Shown here piece after piece: positions 50,965 to 59,385 of a stretch of DNA of 64,000 bases. The translations under genes and the position numbers were made by a program. The notes below the pieces were generated by a model. The model did not search any database, was not told the origin of the DNA, and worked only from the letters and a program-made list of their open reading frames with translations. The stretch comes from Myxococcales bacterium (GTDB taxonomy: Bacteria; Myxococcota_A; Polyangia; Polyangiales; Houyiibacteriaceae): positions 1 through 64,000 of the forward strand of contig JAHEEE010000015.1 in assembly GCA_024640845.1 (NCBI GenBank), written 5' to 3'. The first letter of the stretch is position 1. Every line of letters starts with the position of its first letter.

Positions 50965-51939
50965 ATGGCCGCCGCTGCCAGACATGGAGTGCGAAACCTA
51001 ATCGTGCTGACGACTCTGCTCGTGTGTGCGTTTTTCACTGCACAAGGGGCCACTGCATTGCTATCGGCGAAAGTGCTCGAGGCAGACCCGGGGTCGGCCA
51101 AACCCGCTCTGGCGACCAGAATCGTTCCGGCGCCCGCGCAGCGCAAACACGATCCCGGGGTCATCTTGAGACGGAATATCTTCGACTCCACAACCGGTGA
51201 CCTTTCGGCGGCGCCAGTTGAGGACCGAGCGCTCCCGGATGCCGAGATGCCAATGGAAGAGGTCGAGCTTCCCTGCACGAACAGTATGCGGCTGATCGGG
51301 ACGGTCGTCTTGCCGGGAGACCTAGAGCAGTCACTGGCCGCGATCGTTGGAAGCGACGACAAAGCGGGACTTCATCGCGGCGGCGCGGAAGTCGAGGGTT
51401 CTCGGATTCGATCGATCCAATCCGACAACGTCATCCTACAAACCAAAACCGGCTTTTGCCGGCTGACGATGTTCGAAGTCGATGGCGCGGCCCCGAAGCC
51501 GGTAAGAGTGATAGCAACGCCAGAGAAGAGGAAGAGGACCCCCAGGCGCGGTCCGGACGCGGATCGCAATGCGGGGCTGAGCCCCGACGAGCTCGAACAG
51601 GGCATCGAGAAGATCAATGACACCAACTACAACATCTCTCGTACGATGCTCAACAAGGTCCTCGACAACGCCGGTCGGCTGATCGGCATCGCGGCCGTGT
51701 CGCCGAAAGTCGAAGGCGGTCGATCCGTAGGGATGGAGATTCGGGGGATACGCGCGAACACCCTTCTGACGAAGCTCGGTATCCAAAACGGTGACGTCTT
51801 GGAGAGCGTAAACGGGCAATCCCTCACCAGCACGGACGCTGCGCTCGGCGCGTACACGACGCTGCGAACCGCGGACAAGTTCAACCTTTCGATTCGGCGC
51901 GGCGGTCAATCCATGATCATCAACTACAACACGCAGTAG
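50965..51939 (+). CDS. gspC: Type II secretion protein GspC (solitary)
   Basis: 324 residues. A short cytoplasmic tail, a membrane helix (LIVLTTLLVCAFFTAQGA), a homology region (LRRNIFDSTTG...MRLIGTVVLPGDLEQSLAAI) and a C-terminal PDZ domain (GMEIRGIRANTLLTKLGIQNGDVLESVNGQ). GspC links the inner-membrane platform to the GspD secretin. A linker of basic residues (RKRTPRRGPDADR) is unusual. No other gsp gene is in the window, so the rest of the system must be elsewhere. Confidence 0.88.
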   Translation: MAAAARHGVRNLIVLTTLLVCAFFTAQGATALLSAKVLEADPGSAKPALATRIVPAPAQRKHDPGVILRRNIFDSTTGDLSAAPVEDRALPDAEMPMEEVELPCTNSMRLIGTVVLPGDLEQSLAAIVGSDDKAGLHRGGAEVEGSRIRSIQSDNVILQTKTGFCRLTMFEVDGAAPKPVRVIATPEKRKRTPRRGPDADRNAGLSPDELEQGIEKINDTNYNISRTMLNKVLDNAGRLIGIAAVSPKVEGGRSVGMEIRGIRANTLLTKLGIQNGDVLESVNGQSLTSTDAALGAYTTLRTADKFNLSIRRGGQSMIINYNTQ

Positions 51940-51954
51940 CGGCGGCCGTACCGC

Positions 51955-54900
51955 TCATTGCGGCTGTGCAGGTGTTGGAGGCAAGCCCTTTGGCAGCGAG
52001 CGAACGTGAAGGTCCCTCTGAGGGAAAGCGATCTCGATGCCCGCCTCGCGAAACGCCTTGTCGATGCTCATATGGAGCTCGTGCCGCGCAAGAAAACGCT
52101 GATTGACGCCCCGTGTGAACACCCGCAGCTCGAAGTCGAGCGAGCTGTCGCCGAAGCTGAGGAAGAAAACCTGTGGAGGAGGGTCGTGCAAGACTCGGAC
52201 CGAATCCTTAGCCACCTTGCTCAAGACCTCGATCGCTCGGTCCGTGTCGGAGCCGTAGGCAATGCCGACGGGAATTTCCAAACGGAGCACGGGATCGGAA
52301 AGCGTCCAGTTGATGAGTTGCCCCGTGACGAACGTCTTGTTCGGGACGATGAGCTCTTTTCTATCAAACCCCGTGATCCACGTGGCGCGAATGCGGATCC
52401 TGCTGACCGTTCCGTTGATCTCCCCGACACTAACCGTATCGCCGACACGAATTGGACGTTCGAACAAAATGATGAGCCCCGAAACGAAGTTGGCGAAGAT
52501 CTCCTGCAGCCCGAATCCGAGACCCAGACCGACCGCAGCTACCAACCACTGGATACTCGACCATCCGACGCCGATAGCGTCGAATGCGAGCCCCAGGCCC
52601 GCCAACACGACGGCATACTTGACGATGGTCACGTACGCGTAGCGTTCCCCGGGCCCGAGCCGACGAAAGACCGTCGCTTCGAGAACGCCCGGCAAAGCGC
52701 GAACGAGCGCCAACGACAGCAAGCCGATCAGGAGTGCTCGAAAGAGGTCCGCAAGCGTCACGGCGACGAGTCGCTCTTCGGTTGTGAGCCTCTCGACTCC
52801 AGTCGGATCGAGGTCGGTCACAGTGACCGTCTGCGTGCTCGTCCAAAGCTCGACCTGATCGAGAATGCGGACGGCTGGCAAGAGATCCGCCCAGATGGCG
52901 AACGCGCCGAGGATCGCCAGCAAGAGGCCGGTGCCAAACATGAGTCGGCTGACCTCCATCGTTGGGGCGGGACGATGTACCTTGTCCTCGAGGGCCGCGG
53001 GCTCGAGCGCGGCGCGGCGCTCTCCAAGCATCGATAGACGCGCCGCGAGCTGCATGAAGACCACAAGTAGAAACAGGAAAAGCAGCGTGAAGTGCAGTCG
53101 CACCGAGAACTGGAGCACGGTCCAATAGAAACCCCGGAGGGCCGCAACCCCGAAAGCAAGCGGCAGCCCGAAAGCCATGACCTGAACGACGCGCCACGTC
53201 CACGGATGCGTTCGGATGCGCGCGGACAACATCTGCGATAGCGCACCATTGGGGCGCAACGTGAAATAGTTGAACACCAACACGGCGACGAGCGCGATAA
53301 GGAACAGAACCCGCCCAACGGACTCCCGCCATAGGTCTTCGCCGCGCATCTCGAACACTGCGATCATGAAAACGGCAGGGACCGTGACCCACGCGAACCA
53401 ACCGAGATGTCTAAAGAGCGAGCGAGTCGCGTTTTCGGACCACTCGCAGTGGGCATCAGCGACCCCTCGCGGGCGAAGCAACTGACGTGGGACCCTGAGC
53501 GTGGCCCAGAAGACGGCCGCCATCACCAGTCCATACGCAATGCTGCGCGTGTATTGTGTTGCAGACGGCGACAGCTCGAGTCGCCACCCGAAGTAGGCGA
53601 GCAGCGCAGGCAGCCAAATCGCATTGAGCACGCTCAGCCCAAAGGCTTCCGCCGTGGGAGCGAAGCGCGTGCAATCCTTGCGGCGCGCTTCGCTGCCGAG
53701 GCTCTCGAGCCGCGGACGGATTCGGCGCACCACGGGGATGTAGGCCAGCAACAAGAGCAAGGCGAGAAAGTGGACCGGCCACCAACGCGTGGCAGCATCC
53801 CGGAGCCCGCGGCCGAGTTGCGCGAGATACTTGGGAGCAGTCAGCCAAACGAAAGCATCCCGACCGTCGGAAAGGAGATCGGGTTGCACGGCCCTGCCGC
53901 TTGGCACCCACAGGATGCGCTCGTCGATGAACGCGAGCAGATCTCGAGTGCGAGCGATGAGCTCCTGCTGTTGCGCGTCGAAGTCTACGAGCTTCTGGAA
54001 GTAGGTCTCGTAGCGTTCGATGAGCGCGTCCATGTACCGACGCTGAGTCTCGAAAAGCTGTCGGAGTAACTCCTCCACCTCGGTGCGATCGCTCTTGGAA
54101 ATAGGCGTAGGAACCGAGTCCATCACCTCTGCAACCAAGGCGTCGATATCGGCAAGTGCCTCGCGCTGCTCGCGCAACTTGATCTGTTGGAGTTGGACTG
54201 CGCCGATCTGCTCTTGGCGCATGCGAATGAAACGGCTGTACATGCCGATATCGGGCGCTTCGGCTCTATGTCGACGCAACAGAGCTCCAACCGAATCGGC
54301 GAGGCCCACCGCGTCGACTCGAGCTGCAAGCCGCGTGAGCTCCGACTGAATCGAGGCTACCTTGGATTCGGCTCGCGCGAGCTTCTCACTCACATCCGTG
54401 ATCTGATCGGAGAGCCCCCCATCGCTCGTCCAGACCGATGCGAGAGCTTCGTTGCGACGATAGACCTCCTCGAGGGTGCGCTTGTAATCGGGCGGAACTC
54501 CGGTGAGCTCCTCCAACAGCTTTTTGGTCGACTCGTTCTCCCGCTCGACCTGGAGCCGCGATAGTCGTTGCCTTGCTTCCCTGAGCTTGCTGGTGAGCGC
54601 GCCATAGTAAGCGATCCGAAGCGTCGCGCGGTCGCGTTGCTTGCTGAGCAAGGCCCCCCGCGCGTCGTAACTGGCAAGCTCGCTCTGGTAAGCTTCGATC
54701 TCGGCGCGACGCACCTCGCGCCTGAGGGCGTCCACCTCCGCTTGCATCGATGTGATCAGGGGATCTCCGCCCTTCGGGCTCGGAGCACTTTCGAGCTGAT
54801 TCAAGCGCTGCTTGGCGACGGACAGCAGCTCTGGCACTCGGCGACGGCGCTCCGATCTTTGGTCGGCTTGCATGTCGAGCTCCACCGATTCGCGGCGCGC

Positions 54901-55269
54901 GGCCGCGAGATCTTGCTCGGCGTCGAGCAGCATGGCATCGAGCTTCGCTGGCGTTACGTCGTCGGGAACCACGATCGCGTCACGGTTCTCGAGCAGCGCG
55001 ATCTCCTGATCGATCGCCTCGATGCGCGCTGCGGCCTGCTGGCCGACACGAACATATTCACTCGCTTGCGCTCTCCAGTCGGACAGTCGGTCCCTGAGCT
55101 CCTGGCGTGTCGCCTGGAGCTCGGCGAGCTCCGTGGAAGCCTGCGTGGCTCCAGGCTCGTCATTGTTCGAGATCGGGCCGACCTGTGCGCGGACCGACGC
55201 TGCCCCGACGAGCAGAAGCAGCCCGAATGTCAGGGTGACAAGGGTTCGTCCACGAGCGCTTGAAGTCAT
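51955..55269 (-). CDS. Large MscK/MscM-type mechanosensitive channel
   Basis: 1104 residues. Signal peptide ending SVRAQV, an extracytoplasmic domain of about 450 residues with long coiled coils (for example ESKVASIQSELTRLAARVDAV), about eight added membrane helices and a C-terminal MscS core. The pore region reads VGLGLGFGLQEIFANFVSG; VGDTVSVGEINGTVSRI and LIVPNKTFVTGQLINWTLSD form the beta domain. This is the KefA/YjeP order. The start overlaps the TesB stop by ATGA. Confidence 0.92.
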   Translation of the reverse strand: MTSSARGRTLVTLTFGLLLLVGAASVRAQVGPISNNDEPGATQASTELAELQATRQELRDRLSDWRAQASEYVRVGQQAAARIEAIDQEIALLENRDAIVVPDDVTPAKLDAMLLDAEQDLAAARRESVELDMQADQRSERRRRVPELLSVAKQRLNQLESAPSPKGGDPLITSMQAEVDALRREVRRAEIEAYQSELASYDARGALLSKQRDRATLRIAYYGALTSKLREARQRLSRLQVERENESTKKLLEELTGVPPDYKRTLEEVYRRNEALASVWTSDGGLSDQITDVSEKLARAESKVASIQSELTRLAARVDAVGLADSVGALLRRHRAEAPDIGMYSRFIRMRQEQIGAVQLQQIKLREQREALADIDALVAEVMDSVPTPISKSDRTEVEELLRQLFETQRRYMDALIERYETYFQKLVDFDAQQQELIARTRDLLAFIDERILWVPSGRAVQPDLLSDGRDAFVWLTAPKYLAQLGRGLRDAATRWWPVHFLALLLLLAYIPVVRRIRPRLESLGSEARRKDCTRFAPTAEAFGLSVLNAIWLPALLAYFGWRLELSPSATQYTRSIAYGLVMAAVFWATLRVPRQLLRPRGVADAHCEWSENATRSLFRHLGWFAWVTVPAVFMIAVFEMRGEDLWRESVGRVLFLIALVAVLVFNYFTLRPNGALSQMLSARIRTHPWTWRVVQVMAFGLPLAFGVAALRGFYWTVLQFSVRLHFTLLFLFLLVVFMQLAARLSMLGERRAALEPAALEDKVHRPAPTMEVSRLMFGTGLLLAILGAFAIWADLLPAVRILDQVELWTSTQTVTVTDLDPTGVERLTTEERLVAVTLADLFRALLIGLLSLALVRALPGVLEATVFRRLGPGERYAYVTIVKYAVVLAGLGLAFDAIGVGWSSIQWLVAAVGLGLGFGLQEIFANFVSGLIILFERPIRVGDTVSVGEINGTVSRIRIRATWITGFDRKELIVPNKTFVTGQLINWTLSDPVLRLEIPVGIAYGSDTDRAIEVLSKVAKDSVRVLHDPPPQVFFLSFGDSSLDFELRVFTRGVNQRFLARHELHMSIDKAFREAGIEIAFPQRDLHVRSLPKGLPPTPAQPQ

Positions 55270-56129
55270 CTTTGCTTTCTAATGCGCATCAGACCCTCTT
55301 GAGCCACCGAGGCGACCAAAGCTCCGTCCTCCGAGTAGATGTGTCCGAAGTTGAGGCCACGCCCGCCGGAGGTGCGTGGGCTTTGCGTCACATAGAGCAT
55401 CCATCGATCTGCTCGCGCTGGTTGGTGAAACCATACCGCGTGGTCGAGGCTAGCAATGATCAGCTCGTCCGTCAGGAAGCTATGGCCGTGCTCGTTGAAC
55501 GAGCTCTCCAAGAGCCCGTAGTCGCTTGCATAGGTGAGCACCGCTTGATGGAGCACCGGGTCGTCGCCGAGCTCGCCATCCGCCCGAAACCACATTCGTT
55601 GGGTTCCTTTGTGAGGCTCCGGCTCGAGCAGATCAACGTGGTCGATCTCGCGCCGCTGGATAGGTCGATCGAGTAACAACAAGAAATCCACCGCCGGGTG
55701 AGCGGAACGCGCTTTGTAGCCCTGCAGGCGTTCGAGGTTCGTGGGCACCGTTTCCGGACGCGGCGCATCCGGCATGGGAACTTGGTGCTCGAGCCCCTCC
55801 TCTGGCTTTTGAAAAGAGACCGACATGTTGAAGATCGCTTCGCCATGTTGTTTGGCAACGACCCGCCGCGTCGCGAACGAGCGCCCGTCGCGGATGCGGT
55901 CGACGTGGTAGATCACCGGTACGGAGGTGTCGCCCTCTCGAAGGAAGTAGCCGTGTAGCGAATGGGCGACGCGACCTTCGACGGTGCGGCACGCCGCAAT
56001 CAGCGACTGCGCCGCGACGAGGCCTCCGAAAATACGCGGGCGGCCATCGTGAGGGCCGAACCCGCGGAACAAATCGAGGTCGAGTGACTCGAGATCGAGC
56101 CGATCGAGGAGACCATCGAGCTGGGACAC
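55266..56129 (-). CDS. tesB: Acyl-CoA thioesterase II (TesB)
   Basis: Double hot-dog thioesterase of 287 residues. GGLVAAQSLIAA, HSLHGYFLREGD and VQRTSGGRGLNFG-like C-terminal sequence match TesB; the catalytic triad Asp/Thr-Ser/Gln is represented by Asp in TYASDYGLLE, Ser in TQSPRTSGG and Gln in VAQEGLMR. Start: GTG 56129 (MSQLDGLLDRLDLE) fits the family; the longer GTG 56195 would run through the motif at 56198. It precedes the channel gene in one operon. Confidence 0.88.
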   Translation of the reverse strand: MSQLDGLLDRLDLESLDLDLFRGFGPHDGRPRIFGGLVAAQSLIAACRTVEGRVAHSLHGYFLREGDTSVPVIYHVDRIRDGRSFATRRVVAKQHGEAIFNMSVSFQKPEEGLEHQVPMPDAPRPETVPTNLERLQGYKARSAHPAVDFLLLLDRPIQRREIDHVDLLEPEPHKGTQRMWFRADGELGDDPVLHQAVLTYASDYGLLESSFNEHGHSFLTDELIIASLDHAVWFHQPARADRWMLYVTQSPRTSGGRGLNFGHIYSEDGALVASVAQEGLMRIRKQR

Positions 56130-56190
56130 GCGGCAGCCATAGCACGACGTGTCGAAGGGACCGTCCCGGAGCGACAGAGGGTGTCCGATG

Positions 56191-56213
56191 GACACCTACA
56201 CCCTTTAGGGTGT
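56191..56213. repeat. Palindromic motif, copy B of three
   Basis: GACACCTACACCC followed by TTTAGGGTGT. The part 56198-56213 is a palindrome with 7-base arms ACACCCT / AGGGTGT. On the minus strand it is followed by the hairpin GGTGTCC-ATC-GGACACC. Lies between divergent tesB and the DUF1592 gene. Confidence 0.5.
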
Positions 56214-56238
56214 AAATACACCCCTAGGTATCAATTTC

Positions 56239-57921
56239 ATGCGGAATCGTTGTTTGGCGATCGGGTTAGTCGTCTTCGCCGCTGCTTGCAACGGCGTCAT
56301 CGGCACTACAGGCGACGCGCCTGGGGCCCCTGGGATACCGGGCGAGCCGCGGTGCGGTCGCTCGGTCTGTGGGGCGACGGGAGAGCTCGCGGCGGGGACT
56401 GCGTTTCCTCGTCTCACCCATCAGCAATGGGAGAACAGCGTTCGCGATCTCTTGCGTCTCGGGGACACGCCCGGCCTGTCTGCGGGGTTCGAGCCCGACA
56501 CCCGGATCAGCTTTTTCGACAACAACAGCCGCGCCCTTCGCGTGAGCAGCGACTTGTGGAGCAACTACCAGAGTGCCGCCGAGTCGCTGGCTGCGTCCGT
56601 GACGGGCGATGAGGCGGCTCTCTCTCGTCTGATTCCGAGCAATCTCTCGGGCGATGCCACCGATCAAGCGAGAGCGGTGGTTCGCGAGCTGGGCCGTCGT
56701 GCCTATCGACGATTGTTGTCGTCCGACGAGATCGCCGCACACCTGGCCCTCTTCGGAGAAGGCGCGACGCACTTCCCGGAGATGGATCCATTCGACGCTG
56801 GCGTGCGGATGTTGATCGAAGCGCTGCTGCAGTCTCCGTACTTCTTGTACCGGGTCGAAACGGGTGTGGATCGCAACGGGAGCGCCATGAGCCTCGACGA
56901 TTTCGAGGTGGCGTCTCGCCTATCCTACATGATTTGGAACACCATGCCCGACGACGCACTCCTCGACGAGGCCGAGCGGGGAGCGTTGAGCTCGCCCGAC
57001 CAAATTGCCGCGCAAGCGGCGCGCCTGCTCGACGACCCGCGCGGCCAAGCGATGCTCGAACGATTCCATGGGCAGCTCTTCAACTGGGGCCTCTATCGAG
57101 GCCTGAGCAAGGACACGGCGGAGTTCCCCCTCTACTACGACAGCGTTGGCGACGACATGTACGAAGAGGCGCGGCGCTTCGTGGAACACGTGGTGCTCGA
57201 GCAGGACGGCAGTCTGGCCGAGCTCTTCACGGCGCCCTACACCTTCGCCAATGACCGACTCGCTGCGATTTACGGGCTCGATGGCAGCTTCGACCAGTCG
57301 TTTACGAAGGCGAGCTTCGACCCTTCGGCCGACCCTCAGCGTGGTGGCTTGCTCACACAGCTCGGTTTCCTCGCGTCGCACGGCGGACTCACCGGCTCGA
57401 TTCATCGAGGGGTGTTCATCAACCACCGGGTGCTCTGCACGGACCTGCCTGCGCCACCGGATGCGCTTCCTCCGATCCCTGCGGACGAAGGGATGACGAT
57501 GACCTCGCGAGAGCGGATCGAGCTGCACACGGGCCCCGGAACCTGCGGTGCGACCTGTCACGGCCGATACATCAATCCAGTCGGTTTCGCGTTCGAGAGC
57601 TTCGACAGCCTCGGCCAGTATCGCGTCGAGGAGAACGGACGACCGATCGACGCCTCCGCGGCGTTCGAGTTCGCGGATGGCCCCATGGAGTTCGATGGCG
57701 CGTCGGAGTTCAATCAGACGATTGCCGACCGCGTCGAAACCCACGACTGCTACACGAAGCACTGGGTCGAGTTCGCGCTCGGCCGGGACACTGCCGGCTC
57801 CGACCTCGATCTCATTCAGAGCCTCGGGGACAGCTCGCTAGACGGCTTCTCGATCAAGGAGCTGATCATCGAGCTAGTGAAGAGCGACGAGTTCAGGTCG
57901 CGCAACGTGGAGGGATCATGA
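56239..57921 (+). CDS. DUF1592/DUF1588-domain lipoprotein (PSD-type)
   Basis: 560 residues with signal and lipobox (FAAAC). The typical order DUF1587-DUF1595-DUF1592-DUF1588-DUF1585 is readable: TQQWENSVRDLL-like start, ALLQSPYFLYRVE, SYMIWNTMPDDALL, GGLLTQLGFLASHG, GTCGATCHGRYINPVGFAFE and FSIKELIIELVKSDEFRSR. The CGATCH motif is C-x3-C-H, so heme binding is uncertain. Such proteins are found in pairs with DUF1552 proteins in Planctomycetes and Myxococcota; function unknown. ATGA overlap with the next gene. Confidence 0.88.
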   Translation: MRNRCLAIGLVVFAAACNGVIGTTGDAPGAPGIPGEPRCGRSVCGATGELAAGTAFPRLTHQQWENSVRDLLRLGDTPGLSAGFEPDTRISFFDNNSRALRVSSDLWSNYQSAAESLAASVTGDEAALSRLIPSNLSGDATDQARAVVRELGRRAYRRLLSSDEIAAHLALFGEGATHFPEMDPFDAGVRMLIEALLQSPYFLYRVETGVDRNGSAMSLDDFEVASRLSYMIWNTMPDDALLDEAERGALSSPDQIAAQAARLLDDPRGQAMLERFHGQLFNWGLYRGLSKDTAEFPLYYDSVGDDMYEEARRFVEHVVLEQDGSLAELFTAPYTFANDRLAAIYGLDGSFDQSFTKASFDPSADPQRGGLLTQLGFLASHGGLTGSIHRGVFINHRVLCTDLPAPPDALPPIPADEGMTMTSRERIELHTGPGTCGATCHGRYINPVGFAFESFDSLGQYRVEENGRPIDASAAFEFADGPMEFDGASEFNQTIADRVETHDCYTKHWVEFALGRDTAGSDLDLIQSLGDSSLDGFSIKELIIELVKSDEFRSRNVEGS

Positions 57922-59339
57922 GCGGGTTTGCGAAACGTCCGTTCCCGAGGCGTCTGTTCCTGACAGGCGCCGCTGGCGTCACCGTCGGGCTACCGTTCTT
58001 GGAGACCTTCGCATCGAAGGGGGCGCGGGCGGCAGGTCCGGATGACCCAGGGTTTGTGGTCTTCATGCGCCAGGGCAACGGTTGCTCTCAGGCGCTTCCC
58101 TATAGCAACCCGGCAGAGCCCGAGATGTTCTGGCCTCGCAATCTCGGCGCACTCACGGCAGCATCGTTGGCAGCGGACAGCGACCGAGCGACGAGCGAGC
58201 TAAGCGCCTACGCCGATGATCTCCTCTTGGTCCGTGGCGTTCGCGGCGCGCTGTCGATTGGCGGTTGCGGACACGCACGAGGCGCGCTCCAGGCCCTCAC
58301 CGCGCAGCCCACCGGCGACGCCGAAGCAACCAACAACTCGCTCGCACTGGGGGAATCACTCGACAATCGCATCGCACGAGAGCTCAACGTCGACGGCACG
58401 GGGCCACTCACGCTCGCAGCAATGCGGCCATATGGATTTCTCGACAGCGTTCTTTCGTACCGTGGCCCCAACGATCGCCGCGGAGCGCAAACCAATCCAA
58501 AGGTCGCTTTCGACAACATCATGGGGCTCGTCGATCTCGACGAATCGTCCGCGAGCTCGATCGAGGCGCGGCGACAGAGCGTCAATGACCTCGTCCGCGA
58601 TCAAATGCAGTCGTTGCTCGGCCGAAGCGATCTGAGCTCCGACGATCGCAGCCGACTCGACCTGCACTTCACTGCGATTCGGGATCTCGAAATCCGACTC
58701 GCCGAATGTACACCGCTCGATGCTTCGACGGTGGCGGCCATCAACGCGATCGACGGCGAGCATCAGGACGGCAACCGTATCGTCGAAGTCGCGGAGCTTC
58801 ACATCGATGTCATTGCGCTCGCGCTTTCATGCGGCTACACGCGCGCGGCCACATTGCAGATCGGCAACGGCAACGACGGCACCCGCTACTGGTGGGAGGG
58901 GGAGCAGTTCCCATCGTACCACTGGATCTCGCATCGGATTTTCGCCGACGGCTCCGAGGGAGATCCGATCCCTGATGCGCAGTCGAAGCACAACGCCGTC
59001 GACCGGATTCACGCGCGACTGTTTGGTCGTCTCATCGACCGTCTCTCTCAGTACACGACGGAAACAGGCACGCTCCTTCAAAAGGGCGTGTGCGTGTGGA
59101 TGAACGACCTTTCGAACGGTCCGCCCCACTCTGTAAATAACCTTCCGTACGTGTTGGCTGGGGGCGCTGACGGATTCCTACGCACGGGCGCGTACGTCGA
59201 CGCGGGAGACGTGACGCACAACAAGATGCTCAACACCCTTGCGACGGCCGTCGGGCTTCGGAAGGGCAACGGCGACCCCGTCGACGACTTCGGTCACGAG
59301 AGCCTCGAGGGCGGGCTAATCAGCGAAATGATGGCCTGA
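57918..59339 (+). CDS. DUF1552-domain protein, Tat-exported
   Basis: 473 residues starting at ATG 57918. The N-terminus PFPRRLFLTGAAGVTVGLPFLE is a twin-arginine signal (RRxFL). The mature protein (VVFMRQGNGCSQ..., GGCGHARGALQALT, MQIGNGNDG-type ATLQIGNGNDGTRYW, ISHRIFADG) matches DUF1552, a sulfatase-like fold relative of unknown activity. Exported folded, presumably to join the DUF1592 lipoprotein at the surface. Confidence 0.88.
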   Translation: MSGFAKRPFPRRLFLTGAAGVTVGLPFLETFASKGARAAGPDDPGFVVFMRQGNGCSQALPYSNPAEPEMFWPRNLGALTAASLAADSDRATSELSAYADDLLLVRGVRGALSIGGCGHARGALQALTAQPTGDAEATNNSLALGESLDNRIARELNVDGTGPLTLAAMRPYGFLDSVLSYRGPNDRRGAQTNPKVAFDNIMGLVDLDESSASSIEARRQSVNDLVRDQMQSLLGRSDLSSDDRSRLDLHFTAIRDLEIRLAECTPLDASTVAAINAIDGEHQDGNRIVEVAELHIDVIALALSCGYTRAATLQIGNGNDGTRYWWEGEQFPSYHWISHRIFADGSEGDPIPDAQSKHNAVDRIHARLFGRLIDRLSQYTTETGTLLQKGVCVWMNDLSNGPPHSVNNLPYVLAGGADGFLRTGAYVDAGDVTHNKMLNTLATAVGLRKGNGDPVDDFGHESLEGGLISEMMA

Positions 59340-59385
59340 TTCCGAGCCGCTGCGCCCACACCGACAATTCGTGTATTCTTACACC

